This document shows positions 51,735 to 58,604 of a stretch of DNA of 64,000 bases, piece after piece. Within the stretch, counting starts at the first letter, position 1; each line of letters begins with the position of its first letter. Origin of the DNA: Sporosarcina sp. NCCP-2716. Lineage in GTDB: Bacteria; Bacillota; Bacilli; Bacillales_A; Planococcaceae. The DNA lies in the NCBI RefSeq assembly GCF_023707985.1, contig NZ_BRCF01000005.1:151408-215407 (forward strand), in the 5' to 3' direction. The position numbers and the translations under genes are program-made. A model generated the notes under the pieces. That model had not been told where the DNA came from. It saw only the letters and a program-made list of their open reading frames with translations, and did no database searches.

Positions 51735-52148
51735 ATGGCAGATTTGAGAACATGCCCGTCATGCGGCGAGTTTTTCAACTACACCGGCGTGCGGGAAGTC
51801 TGTCCGCGCTGCGGGATGAACGAAGAGAAGACTTACGAAGAGGTGTACCGGTTCCTGCGCAAGCGTGAAAACCGCGCCGCAACAATCGAGCGGATCGTCG
51901 AAGCGACGGAAGCGACCGAAGAGATGCTCCACAAGTGGGTCCGGAAAGGCCGGCTTCAGCCCGCCATGTTCCCGAACCTCGGCTACCCGTGCGACAACTG
52001 CGGCAAGCTGACGTCAAAAGGCAAGCTGTGCGACACCTGCATCGCCGACCTGAAGCAGGACCTCAAGACATTCGACGCCGCCACCGAATTCCGCGAGGCG
52101 GTTCGGAAAAACGACCAGGCCACGTATCTTTCCGACCGCAAGCGGTAA
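51735..52148 (+). CDS. yvyF: flagellar operon protein YvyF
   Basis: A 137-residue flagellar-operon protein (TIGR03826 type). It has an N-terminal zinc finger CPSCGEFF...CPRCG, a central MerR/excisionase-like helix-turn-helix (ATEEMLHKWVRKGRLQP) and a second CDNCG...CDTC finger. The role is unknown, but it lies between comFC and flgM in many Bacillales, as here. AAGGAGG precedes the ATG. A terminator separates it from flgM. Confidence 0.92.
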   Translation: MADLRTCPSCGEFFNYTGVREVCPRCGMNEEKTYEEVYRFLRKRENRAATIERIVEATEATEEMLHKWVRKGRLQPAMFPNLGYPCDNCGKLTSKGKLCDTCIADLKQDLKTFDAATEFREAVRKNDQATYLSDRKR

Positions 52149-52155
52149 CCTAACT

Positions 52156-52207
52156 GAAAACTGTCCACGAGAGCCCATAACGGACTTTCGCGGACGGTTT
52201 TTTTATA
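52156..52207 (+). terminator. terminator after yvyF
   Basis: CTGTCC-CGAGAG pairs with CTTTCG-GGACGG (with G-T pairs), then seven T residues. Confidence 0.75.
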
Positions 52208-52225
52208 ATGAAGGGTAGAGAGAGG

Positions 52226-52460
52226 GTCCGTTGGCCTGCGCTTCAGGCGTACGCTTTCCGGGGGGCTTGCCCTCAGCCAAGCGAACCGCGAAGTGTTCGC
52301 TTTGCCGTATTTCTGATGTTCTGCAGAAATTAAGGCATCAGGCTGCTCACAACGCTTCGCTTGTGTTCGCAAAAGCCTTTCTTCGTCACGGCTTTTCCTG
52401 CGGGGTCTTCGCGCTGCGCTGATCCCCCAGGAGTCGACGCCTTACGCTACGGCCAACTAA
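52226..52460 (-). repeat. interspersed repeat R2 (inverted)
   Basis: GCGTACGCTTTCCGGGGGG at the left and GGGTCTTCGCGCTGCGCTGATCCCCCAGGAGTCGACGCC at the right (written in separate parts of the family) are the reverse complement of the R1/R3 ends. A central insertion of about 100 bases carries a GAACACTTCGCGGTTCGC-like dyad. Short terminal inverted repeats GTTGGCC and GGCCAAC bound it. With R3 it fills most of the 696-base gap between yvyF and flgM. Confidence 0.72.
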
Positions 52461-52528
52461 CGTCATTGAAGAGAATGTATTAATATGCTGCGTTTATTGA
52501 AAAGTGGGTGTTTCTTTACTATTCCAAG

Positions 52529-52656
52529 TTGAACGGAGTGCAGGGCGGCGACTCCGAGGGGATCAGCACGAGCTGAAGACCCTGGACTGAGCGAAGCGAA
52601 GGAAGCGGCTGAAGCCGTGCCCCCCGGAAAGCGTCCGCCCAGAACGCAGATCAACG
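52529..52656 (+). repeat. interspersed repeat R3
   Basis: Runs from GGAGTGCAGGGCGGCGACTCC to CCGGAAAGCGTCCGCCCAGA with GATCAGCACGAGCTGAAGACC between. It is the compact, uninterrupted form of R1 and lies in opposite orientation to R2, so the pair can fold into a large cruciform or RNA hairpin. The 190 bases after it lead to flgM and hold a weak SigD-like TCCGAAAT (52796-52803). Confidence 0.75.
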
Positions 52657-52844
52657 GCTTGCACAACGTTTTCTTCATCCACAAGAAAAATCTTTATGAC
52701 AAAATGTAAAGCGCTCTCAATGCGATAGGTATCCCGCATTATGTAATTTCATACCCACTTTTCGTACGAAAGACCCTTCAAAAACTCGGGATTCGTCCGA
52801 AATAGTAAGTAACAGCCACAAATACAGGAAAGGGGCGAGACCCT

Positions 52845-53114
52845 ATGAAAATCAACAATCACAACGTTCAGTCGGTTAACCCGTACCGGGCGAACCAGAC
52901 CAAAACGGACCAAGTGAAAAAACAGGAGGCGGCCCTTCAAGACCGGCTCGAAATCTCCAAAGAAGCAAAGAAACTGTCCGAGCCAAGCCCGATCACGACA
53001 CAGCGCAGCGACAAAGTCAGCGCCCTGAAAGCACAAATCCAAGCCGGCACGTACAACGTCGATCCGGAAAAACTCGCGAAAGATATGATCGGCTACTTCA
53101 ACCCGAAAGCGTAA
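52845..53114 (+). CDS. flgM: anti-sigma-D factor FlgM
   Basis: An 89-residue FlgM that holds SigD inactive until the flagellar hook is complete. The C-terminal SigD-binding region RSDKVSALKAQIQAGTYNVDPEKLAKDMI is diagnostic; the N-terminus (MKINNHNVQSVNPYR) is the disordered export part. AAAGGGGCGAG precedes the ATG. flgN, flgK and flgL follow in one transcription unit. Confidence 0.96.
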   Translation: MKINNHNVQSVNPYRANQTKTDQVKKQEAALQDRLEISKEAKKLSEPSPITTQRSDKVSALKAQIQAGTYNVDPEKLAKDMIGYFNPKA

Positions 53115-53153
53115 ACTGCTCAGCCATCCCGAAAACAGAAAGCAGGGGACTCC

Positions 53154-53651
53154 ATGACAACCGAAGCGATCCTGGCCTCAATGGACCAGCTCGAAAAACT
53201 GCATAGAAGCCTGCTGCGCATCGCCAACGAAAAAACCGCGCGTATCAAACAGAATGACATCAGCGGACTCGACCAGCTGCTCAAAGACGAGCAGGCACAC
53301 CTGGCCGCCATCCTGCAGACCGACAAAGCCCGCGAACAGGCCGTCGTCGCATTCTTTACGGAGCAAGGACGCCCCGTACCGCTCCATCCGTCCGTCACCG
53401 ACGTACTCGACATCACCGAAGAGCCCGACCACACCCGGCTCAAGGAGGCGAAGGACCGTCTCCTGCAAGCGATTCATGAATTGAAATGGCAGAACGACCT
53501 GAACCAGAAGCTGACCTACCAATCGCTTCAATTTGTGAATCTTTCGCTGGACATGGTCCGCCCGCGGACGGACTCCGTCAACTACTCGAAAAAAGAAGTA
53601 CTCGGCACACCGCCAACCAAAAAACTAGCATCATTCGATTCACAAGCTTGA
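53154..53651 (+). CDS. flgN: flagellar export chaperone FlgN
   Basis: A 165-residue, mostly helical chaperone for the hook-filament junction proteins FlgK and FlgL, encoded next to both. The coiled pattern (MDQLEKLHRSLLRIANEKTARI, LDQLLKDEQAHLAAIL, LNQKLTYQSLQFVNLSLDMV) matches FlgN. Lies between flgM and flgK as in B. subtilis. Confidence 0.92.
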   Translation: MTTEAILASMDQLEKLHRSLLRIANEKTARIKQNDISGLDQLLKDEQAHLAAILQTDKAREQAVVAFFTEQGRPVPLHPSVTDVLDITEEPDHTRLKEAKDRLLQAIHELKWQNDLNQKLTYQSLQFVNLSLDMVRPRTDSVNYSKKEVLGTPPTKKLASFDSQA

Positions 53652-53664
53652 GGAGGAAATCGAA

Positions 53665-55206
53665 ATGGGTTCAACATTTATGGGGCTGGAAACAAGCAAA
53701 CGCGGCCTGAACACACAGCAGTCCGCACTCTATACGACTGGACATAATATTAGTAATGCCAATACGCTTGGCTACTCAAGACAGCGGGTTAACATGGAAG
53801 CAACGTCAGGTTTTCCAGGTGTAGGGCTAAATGCAGGGACAATGCCTGGTTTTCTCGGAACCGGTGTAACAGCAGGCTCTATTCAGCGGATTCGTGATGG
53901 TTTCGTAGATCAGCAATTCCGGGATGAAACGAATAAACTCGGCTACTGGGAGACCCGCTCGAATGCGATTTCACAGATGGAGGACGTGCTTGCGGAGCCA
54001 TCTGAATACGGCCTCCAGCAGTCAATGACTGATTTCTGGAAAGCTCTCCAGGGCCTCACGACAGACCCGGAAAACGGCGGCGCGCGGGCAGTGGTTGTGG
54101 AACGTGGCGTTGCAGTAGCTGATTCGTTCAACTACATCAGCAAATCGCTGGATAAAATCAAGACCAACTTGGGGCAAGAAATAGGAACTTCCACTTTGAA
54201 AATCAACTCTATCTTACATGACATCGGTGAATTAAACCGGCAGATTGCGAGTGTGGAACCGAACGGCTATATGCCAAATGATTTATACGATGCAAGAGAT
54301 AACTTACTGGATGAACTCGCAACCTATGTACCGATTGAAGTCAGTTATACCAAAAGCGGCGGTAATTCTTTAGCGATTGCTGAAGGTATTGCCACTGTGA
54401 AAATTAAAACAAATGATCCCTCAGTATCAATTACAGTTGTAAAAGGAAGTAGTTATTCTCAGATCAAAGCTGTGGGTGTAGGTGGCACCGATGAAGAAGG
54501 AAATCCTAAGGGCGCTCTAGAAAACTTTACGGTTACTGGTGAACCAAGCGGGACCGTAGATTTGGCGGCTACGAATATGCAGCAAAAAGGGTCACTCAAA
54601 TCATTAGTAGATTCATATGGGTATCAAGATGGTAACACAGAAAAAGGTCTCTATCCGGACATGCTAGCGAAATTAGATAAGATGGCAAAAGCTTTTGCTA
54701 ATGCATTCAATAATGTCCACAAAGATGGAGAACCACTTTCTCCTCCTACTGGACAAACTGCAAAACCTAAAGTAGAAGAATTCTTCCAATTTGATGCCGA
54801 AGGTAAACTTATGGTCAATAAGGACATCGAAAGTGATCCGAATCGGGTTAATATATCTTCAAAAGCAGGCGAAGCCGGCAATGGAGAAAATGCGAAAAAG
54901 TTGGCGGACGTATTGTTCACTCCTTTAACTGACCTTGGTGGTTCGACTGTTCAAACTTTCTATTCCGGAACAATCGGTGAACTTGGCGTCAAAGGCCAGC
55001 AAGCCATCAATATGGCAAAGAACGCAGGAACCCTGCTTGGCGCGGTATCCAACCGACGCGACTCGATTAGCTCCGTCTCGCTCGACGAAGAGATGACCGA
55101 CATGATCCGCTTCCAGCAGGCCTACAACGCATCTGCCCGTATGATCACCGTTGTCGACGAAACACTCGACAAGATCATCAATGGCATGGGCGTCGTCGGC
55201 CGATAA
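53665..55206 (+). CDS. flgK: flagellar hook-associated protein 1
   Basis: A 513-residue FlgK that forms the first hook-filament junction ring. FMGLETSKRGLNTQQSALYTTGHNISNANTLGYSRQRV is the conserved N-terminal rod/hook motif and SLDEEMTDMIRFQQAYNASARMI the C-terminal one. The central exposed part (roughly 54170-54960) is clearly richer in A and T than the GC-rich ends, so the gene looks mosaic. AGGAGGAAATCG precedes the ATG. Confidence 0.96.
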   Translation: MGSTFMGLETSKRGLNTQQSALYTTGHNISNANTLGYSRQRVNMEATSGFPGVGLNAGTMPGFLGTGVTAGSIQRIRDGFVDQQFRDETNKLGYWETRSNAISQMEDVLAEPSEYGLQQSMTDFWKALQGLTTDPENGGARAVVVERGVAVADSFNYISKSLDKIKTNLGQEIGTSTLKINSILHDIGELNRQIASVEPNGYMPNDLYDARDNLLDELATYVPIEVSYTKSGGNSLAIAEGIATVKIKTNDPSVSITVVKGSSYSQIKAVGVGGTDEEGNPKGALENFTVTGEPSGTVDLAATNMQQKGSLKSLVDSYGYQDGNTEKGLYPDMLAKLDKMAKAFANAFNNVHKDGEPLSPPTGQTAKPKVEEFFQFDAEGKLMVNKDIESDPNRVNISSKAGEAGNGENAKKLADVLFTPLTDLGGSTVQTFYSGTIGELGVKGQQAINMAKNAGTLLGAVSNRRDSISSVSLDEEMTDMIRFQQAYNASARMITVVDETLDKIINGMGVVGR

Positions 55207-55225
55207 CTAAGGAGGAATCACCGCA

Positions 55226-56158
55226 ATGCGTGTAACACAATCAATGCTTTCCAACAATATGCTGCGAAATCTCACGAGCAGCTACAATAAAATGGGCAAA
55301 CTGCAGGAACAGATCAACACCGGCAAAAAAGTCACACGTCCGTCCGATGACCCGATCGTTGTCATGCGCGGCCTCGGCTACGGCATGGACGTCAACAAGG
55401 TCGATCAGTTCCAGAAGAACCTTACTCAGGTGAACAACTGGCTCGATAGCTCAGACGACGCGCTGGACGGAGTTGGCTCTGCCATTCACCGTGCGACTGA
55501 CTTGGTGCGCAATGCCTCCAACTCCGGCGCAATGACGAGTGAGGATCGGAATAAGATCAAGATCGAGATTGAACAGATCCGGGAACAGATTCAAGACTTG
55601 GCTAACACAAAAGTCGGGGATAAATATATATTTAATGGGACACTCACAGATAAGCCTTTGCACGATAAAGACTCTGGTTACCCTGACCTGAGTACAGATG
55701 TAGATGAGAACGGCGTATCACTTGGAAATCCTAAGTCCGCGAGCGAAAAAGACATAGAGATTGAAGTGTTCGACGGTGTATCCCTGCGAGTGAATACTAA
55801 TGCAGCTAAAACTTTTAAAGAACTGGATACAATACTAAAAGACTTAAGTAAAAAAGTTGGATCTGGAGAATACGACGACTCTACTGATTTCGACGGCGCA
55901 ATTTCGAAATTGGATAAAGCGTTTGACTCTGTCCTGACACTTCGTGCAGATGCAGGTGCCCGCTCAAACAGATCAGAACTCATGCACAACCGCCTAGAAA
56001 TGCAGGAAGGCGCTGCGAAGAAGCAGCGGTCACTGAATGAGGATGTCGACTACGAAAAGACGATCACCGAAATGATCACACAAGAATCGATCCACCGTGC
56101 CGCCCTATCCGTCGGTGCACGCATTATCCAGCCGTCCCTGGTCGACTTCCTGCGATGA
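55226..56158 (+). CDS. flgL: flagellar hook-associated protein 3
   Basis: A 310-residue FlgL, the second junction protein, related to flagellin. MRVTQSMLSNNMLRNLTSSYNKMGKLQEQINTGKKVTRPSDDP is the N-terminal signature; the C-terminus ends SVGARIIQPSLVDFLR. As in flgK, the central segment (about 55590-55910) is AT-rich. AAGGAGG lies before the ATG, 19 bases after flgK. Confidence 0.95.
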   Translation: MRVTQSMLSNNMLRNLTSSYNKMGKLQEQINTGKKVTRPSDDPIVVMRGLGYGMDVNKVDQFQKNLTQVNNWLDSSDDALDGVGSAIHRATDLVRNASNSGAMTSEDRNKIKIEIEQIREQIQDLANTKVGDKYIFNGTLTDKPLHDKDSGYPDLSTDVDENGVSLGNPKSASEKDIEIEVFDGVSLRVNTNAAKTFKELDTILKDLSKKVGSGEYDDSTDFDGAISKLDKAFDSVLTLRADAGARSNRSELMHNRLEMQEGAAKKQRSLNEDVDYEKTITEMITQESIHRAALSVGARIIQPSLVDFLR

Positions 56159-56167
56159 AGGACAGTG

Positions 56168-56207
56168 AGTGGCAGACACCCGGCAGGCGTGTCTGCCACT
56201 TATTTTT
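56168..56207 (+). terminator. terminator between flgL and yviE
   Basis: AGTGGCAGACAC pairs perfectly with GTGTCTGCCACT, followed by TATTTTTAT. It divides the late flagellar cluster into two units or attenuates readthrough. Confidence 0.85.
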
Positions 56208-56235
56208 ATGACAATTACCCGAGAGGGGGACACCG

Positions 56236-56790
56236 ATGAACATCCCACAGCTGCAAATCCAGACCACTCCCGGCCGGCTCGGACTCCAGACCGACAAGCC
56301 AGTCCAGCAGATCGAACAGCCGCGCGCAACACAGGACATCGAACAGCCTGCAGCCATCCTGGAAATGTCAACAACCCGCCCGCAACTGTCTCTCGATACG
56401 ACTGAGAACCGGGCGGACCTCGACTTGAAAAGTGCATTGAGACGGAGTTCCGAAAATGCCCGGTACGGCCTCCAGCAAGTAACAGAAGGAACCGGACGCC
56501 GCGCCCAGGAAGGTCACCAGCTCATGCAGATCGAGAATGGTGGCAATGCCATCGCCAATATTGCGAAACAGGTCGGTGACCGCTCGAACAGCCAGATCGG
56601 CATCCGCTTCGTCGGCGACCGCAGTAAAATCCATACTGATATCATATCGGGCTCACTGACCATCAACGCAACACCACAGAAACCGATCATCAACGCCCAA
56701 GTCAACAAACCGATTTATACCTATACACCCGGCAAAGTGACCGGCACCATGGAGCAGTACCCATCCATCCAGATCGACTGGAAAGGATAA
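56236..56790 (+). CDS. yviE: YviE, DUF6470 flagellar-locus protein
   Basis: A 184-residue protein with no membrane segments, starting MNIPQLQIQTTPGRLGLQTDKP and ending in a beta-rich part (KPIYTYTPGKVTGTMEQYPSIQIDWKG). This matches the YviE family found between flgL and fliW in Bacillales. The function is unknown; secretion or flagellar assembly has been suggested only by context. GAGAGGGGGACACC precedes the ATG. Confidence 0.9.
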   Translation: MNIPQLQIQTTPGRLGLQTDKPVQQIEQPRATQDIEQPAAILEMSTTRPQLSLDTTENRADLDLKSALRRSSENARYGLQQVTEGTGRRAQEGHQLMQIENGGNAIANIAKQVGDRSNSQIGIRFVGDRSKIHTDIISGSLTINATPQKPIINAQVNKPIYTYTPGKVTGTMEQYPSIQIDWKG

Positions 56791-56815
56791 TCCGTACACC
56801 AAAGGAGACACCTAC

Positions 56816-57259
56816 ATGACCATCCAAACGAAATTTCACGGTGAACTCGAACTCGACACACTCACACAATGGGCATTCCCGAAAGGCCTCCCGGGTCTTG
56901 AAGACGAAACCAGCTTCGTCCTTCTGCCGATCGAAGGTAATGATAGTTTCCAAGTGATGCAGTCAGTCAGCACGCCCACCGTTGCGCTCATCGTCGCAAA
57001 TCCGTACACGATCGTCAGCGACTACTCTTTCGCCATCGACGACCCGACACTCGAACTGCTCGGCATCGAGTCGCAAGAAGACCTGATGATTCTGTCCGTC
57101 ATGTCGATGAAAGATCCGTTTGAATCGTCAACAGTTAACCTGCAGGCGCCGCTCATCTTTAATATCGAAAATAACACCGCCAAGCAGATGATCCTGAACG
57201 ACACGACCTACAGCTTGCGCACGCCAATTAGTGCGCCTGCACAAAAGGGGGCACGCTGA
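56816..57259 (+). CDS. fliW: flagellar assembly factor FliW
   Basis: A 147-residue FliW. It binds either flagellin or CsrA; free flagellin sequesters FliW and lets CsrA repress hag translation. Typical segments are FPKGLPGLEDETSFVLLP, LIVANPYTIVSDYSF and APLIFNIENNTAKQMILNDTTYSLRTPI. AAAGGAGACACC precedes the ATG. The stop is one base before csrA, so the two are coupled. Confidence 0.96.
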   Translation: MTIQTKFHGELELDTLTQWAFPKGLPGLEDETSFVLLPIEGNDSFQVMQSVSTPTVALIVANPYTIVSDYSFAIDDPTLELLGIESQEDLMILSVMSMKDPFESSTVNLQAPLIFNIENNTAKQMILNDTTYSLRTPISAPAQKGAR

Positions 57260-57260
57260 C

Positions 57261-57476
57261 ATGCTCGTCCTTTCACGCAGACCGAACGAATCAATCAAAA
57301 TTGGCGACGATATTGAACTCAAAATCATTGAAGTCAAAGGCGACACGGTCCGAATAGGGATTGAAGCCCCCAAGTCCGTCGAGATCCTGCGCGGCGAACT
57401 GGTCGAGTCCATCTCGGAGAGCAACACGGAAGCAATAGAAGTTGACCTAACAATGTTCAACCAGCTAAAAAAGTAA
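57261..57476 (+). CDS. csrA: carbon storage regulator CsrA
   Basis: A 71-residue RNA-binding CsrA. MLVLSRRPNESIKIGDDIELKIIEVKGDTVRIGIEAP (shown in parts here by LVLSRRPNESI and VRIGIEAPKSV) contains the conserved RNA-contact residues Leu4, Arg6 and the AP loop. It would repress translation of hag by covering the Shine-Dalgarno sequence. The immediate neighbours fliW and hag complete the known homeostatic circuit. A terminator follows. Confidence 0.97.
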   Translation: MLVLSRRPNESIKIGDDIELKIIEVKGDTVRIGIEAPKSVEILRGELVESISESNTEAIEVDLTMFNQLKK

Positions 57477-57481
57477 GAAGG

Positions 57482-57506
57482 AAGAGCCAAAAGCGGCTCT
57501 TTTTTA
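57482..57506 (+). terminator. terminator after csrA
   Basis: AGAGCC pairs with GGCTCT around AAAAGC, followed by TTTTT. Confidence 0.85.
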
Positions 57507-57540
57507 TTGCAAAGAAATCCAAAATAACAAGAAGAAACAC

Positions 57541-57567
57541 TAAACATCGAACAACAAGTTCCGATAC
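57541..57567 (+). promoter_or_regulatory. SigD promoter of hag
   Basis: TAAA (57541-57544), a 15-base spacer and TCCGATAC (57560-57567), 6 of 8 against GCCGATAT, about 110 bases before the start codon. The position and leader length match hag of B. subtilis. Confidence 0.8.
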
Positions 57568-57587
57568 TAATACTGTAAGCAAGAGAA

Positions 57588-57670
57588 GGATGTTTCGGCC
57601 GGCAGACAACTCTTGCAAACAAAAAACAATCGGGTCACAAGGACGTGAACCCAACACAACTCAAGGAGGA
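57588..57670 (+). promoter_or_regulatory. candidate CsrA sites in the hag leader
   Basis: Three A-GGA motifs occur in the leader: AAGGATG (GGA at 57588), AAGGACG (57641) and the Shine-Dalgarno AAGGAGGA (57665). In B. subtilis CsrA binds one upstream and one Shine-Dalgarno site of the hag mRNA. Confidence 0.55.
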
Positions 57671-57677
57671 AACAACA

Positions 57678-58535
57678 ATGATTATCAATCACAACATCGC
57701 AGCACTCAACACGCACCGCCAACTCGGGGCTAACAACACGAACGCTTCTAAAAACTTGGAGAAATTATCTTCCGGTTTGAAAATCAACAAAGCTGGAGAC
57801 GACGCTGCAGGTTTGGCAATCTCTGAAAAAATGCGCGGACAAATCCGTGGTTTGGATATGGCTGCTAAAAACTCGCAAGATGGTATCTCACTAATCCAAA
57901 CAGCGGAAGGCGCATTAAATGAGACACATGCAATCCTCCAACGTATGCGTGAACTTGCAGTCCAGTCTGCTAACGATACTAATGATGATGGTACTGATCG
58001 TGCTGCTATCCAAGATGAAGTTAATCAATTGGCTAAAGAAATCACTCGTATTTCTGAGACAACTGAGTTTAATGGCAAGACATTAATGGATGGAACTTTC
58101 ACATCCGCTTCTGGAGGAAGTGCTTTAACCTTCCAAATTGGTGCTAATACAGATCAAAATGTTACGCTTAACATTTCTAAAATGGATGCTGCAACTTTAC
58201 TGGTTGGTAGTGGTGATAGTAAAACTGGGGCTGGAATTGATGTTTCCAATCAAGGGGCTGCCAATTCCGCTATTGAAACTATTAATGATGCCATTAAAAC
58301 TGTAGCAACAGAACGGTCGAATCTTGGAGCAATGCAAAATCGTCTTGAACATACTATTAATAATTTGGGCACTTCATCAGAAAATCTTACAGCCGCCGAA
58401 TCTCGCATCCGAGACGTTGATATGGCAAAAGAGATGATGTCATTTACAAAAAATAATATTTTGACACAAGCTGCTCAAGCCATGCTCGCTCAGGCGAACC
58501 AACAACCACAGGGAGTTCTACAACTTCTGCGATAA
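57678..58535 (+). CDS. hag: flagellin Hag
   Basis: The 285-residue main flagellin. MIINHNIAALNTHRQLGANN and KLSSGLKINKAGDDAAGLAISEKMRGQ are the N-terminal D0/D1 parts, and ESRIRDVDMAKEMMSFTKNNILTQAAQAMLAQANQQP with final GVLQLLR the C-terminal parts. The middle (about 130-205) is Ser/Thr/Gly-rich and variable, a likely glycosylation region. The coding sequence is AT-rich, partly reflecting codon bias for high expression. AAGGAGGAAAC precedes the ATG. Controlled by SigD and CsrA. Confidence 0.97.
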   Translation: MIINHNIAALNTHRQLGANNTNASKNLEKLSSGLKINKAGDDAAGLAISEKMRGQIRGLDMAAKNSQDGISLIQTAEGALNETHAILQRMRELAVQSANDTNDDGTDRAAIQDEVNQLAKEITRISETTEFNGKTLMDGTFTSASGGSALTFQIGANTDQNVTLNISKMDAATLLVGSGDSKTGAGIDVSNQGAANSAIETINDAIKTVATERSNLGAMQNRLEHTINNLGTSSENLTAAESRIRDVDMAKEMMSFTKNNILTQAAQAMLAQANQQPQGVLQLLR

Positions 58536-58544
58536 TTTATCGAA

Positions 58545-58585
58545 AATAAGAGTAGTCCTAGTATAACTAGGCTATTCTTATTTTT
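58545..58585 (+). terminator. terminator after hag
   Basis: AATAAGA-TAG-CCTAGT pairs with ACTAGG-TA-TCTTATT, followed by TTTT. Readthrough would be needed for cotranscription of the next gene. Confidence 0.85.
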
Positions 58586-58604
58586 ATAAGGAGAGCAAAT
58601 TAAT

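Noticed and set aside
52705..52719. TGTAAAGCGCTCTCA upstream of flgM as a CcpA (cre) site.
   Set aside because: It carries one extra base relative to the 14-base cre consensus and the half sites do not line up, so it was not called.
52777..52803. TTCA-N15-TCCGAAAT as a SigD promoter for flgM.
   Set aside because: Only 2 of 4 and 6 of 8 matches, weaker than the other SigD candidates in the window; noted but not given its own feature.
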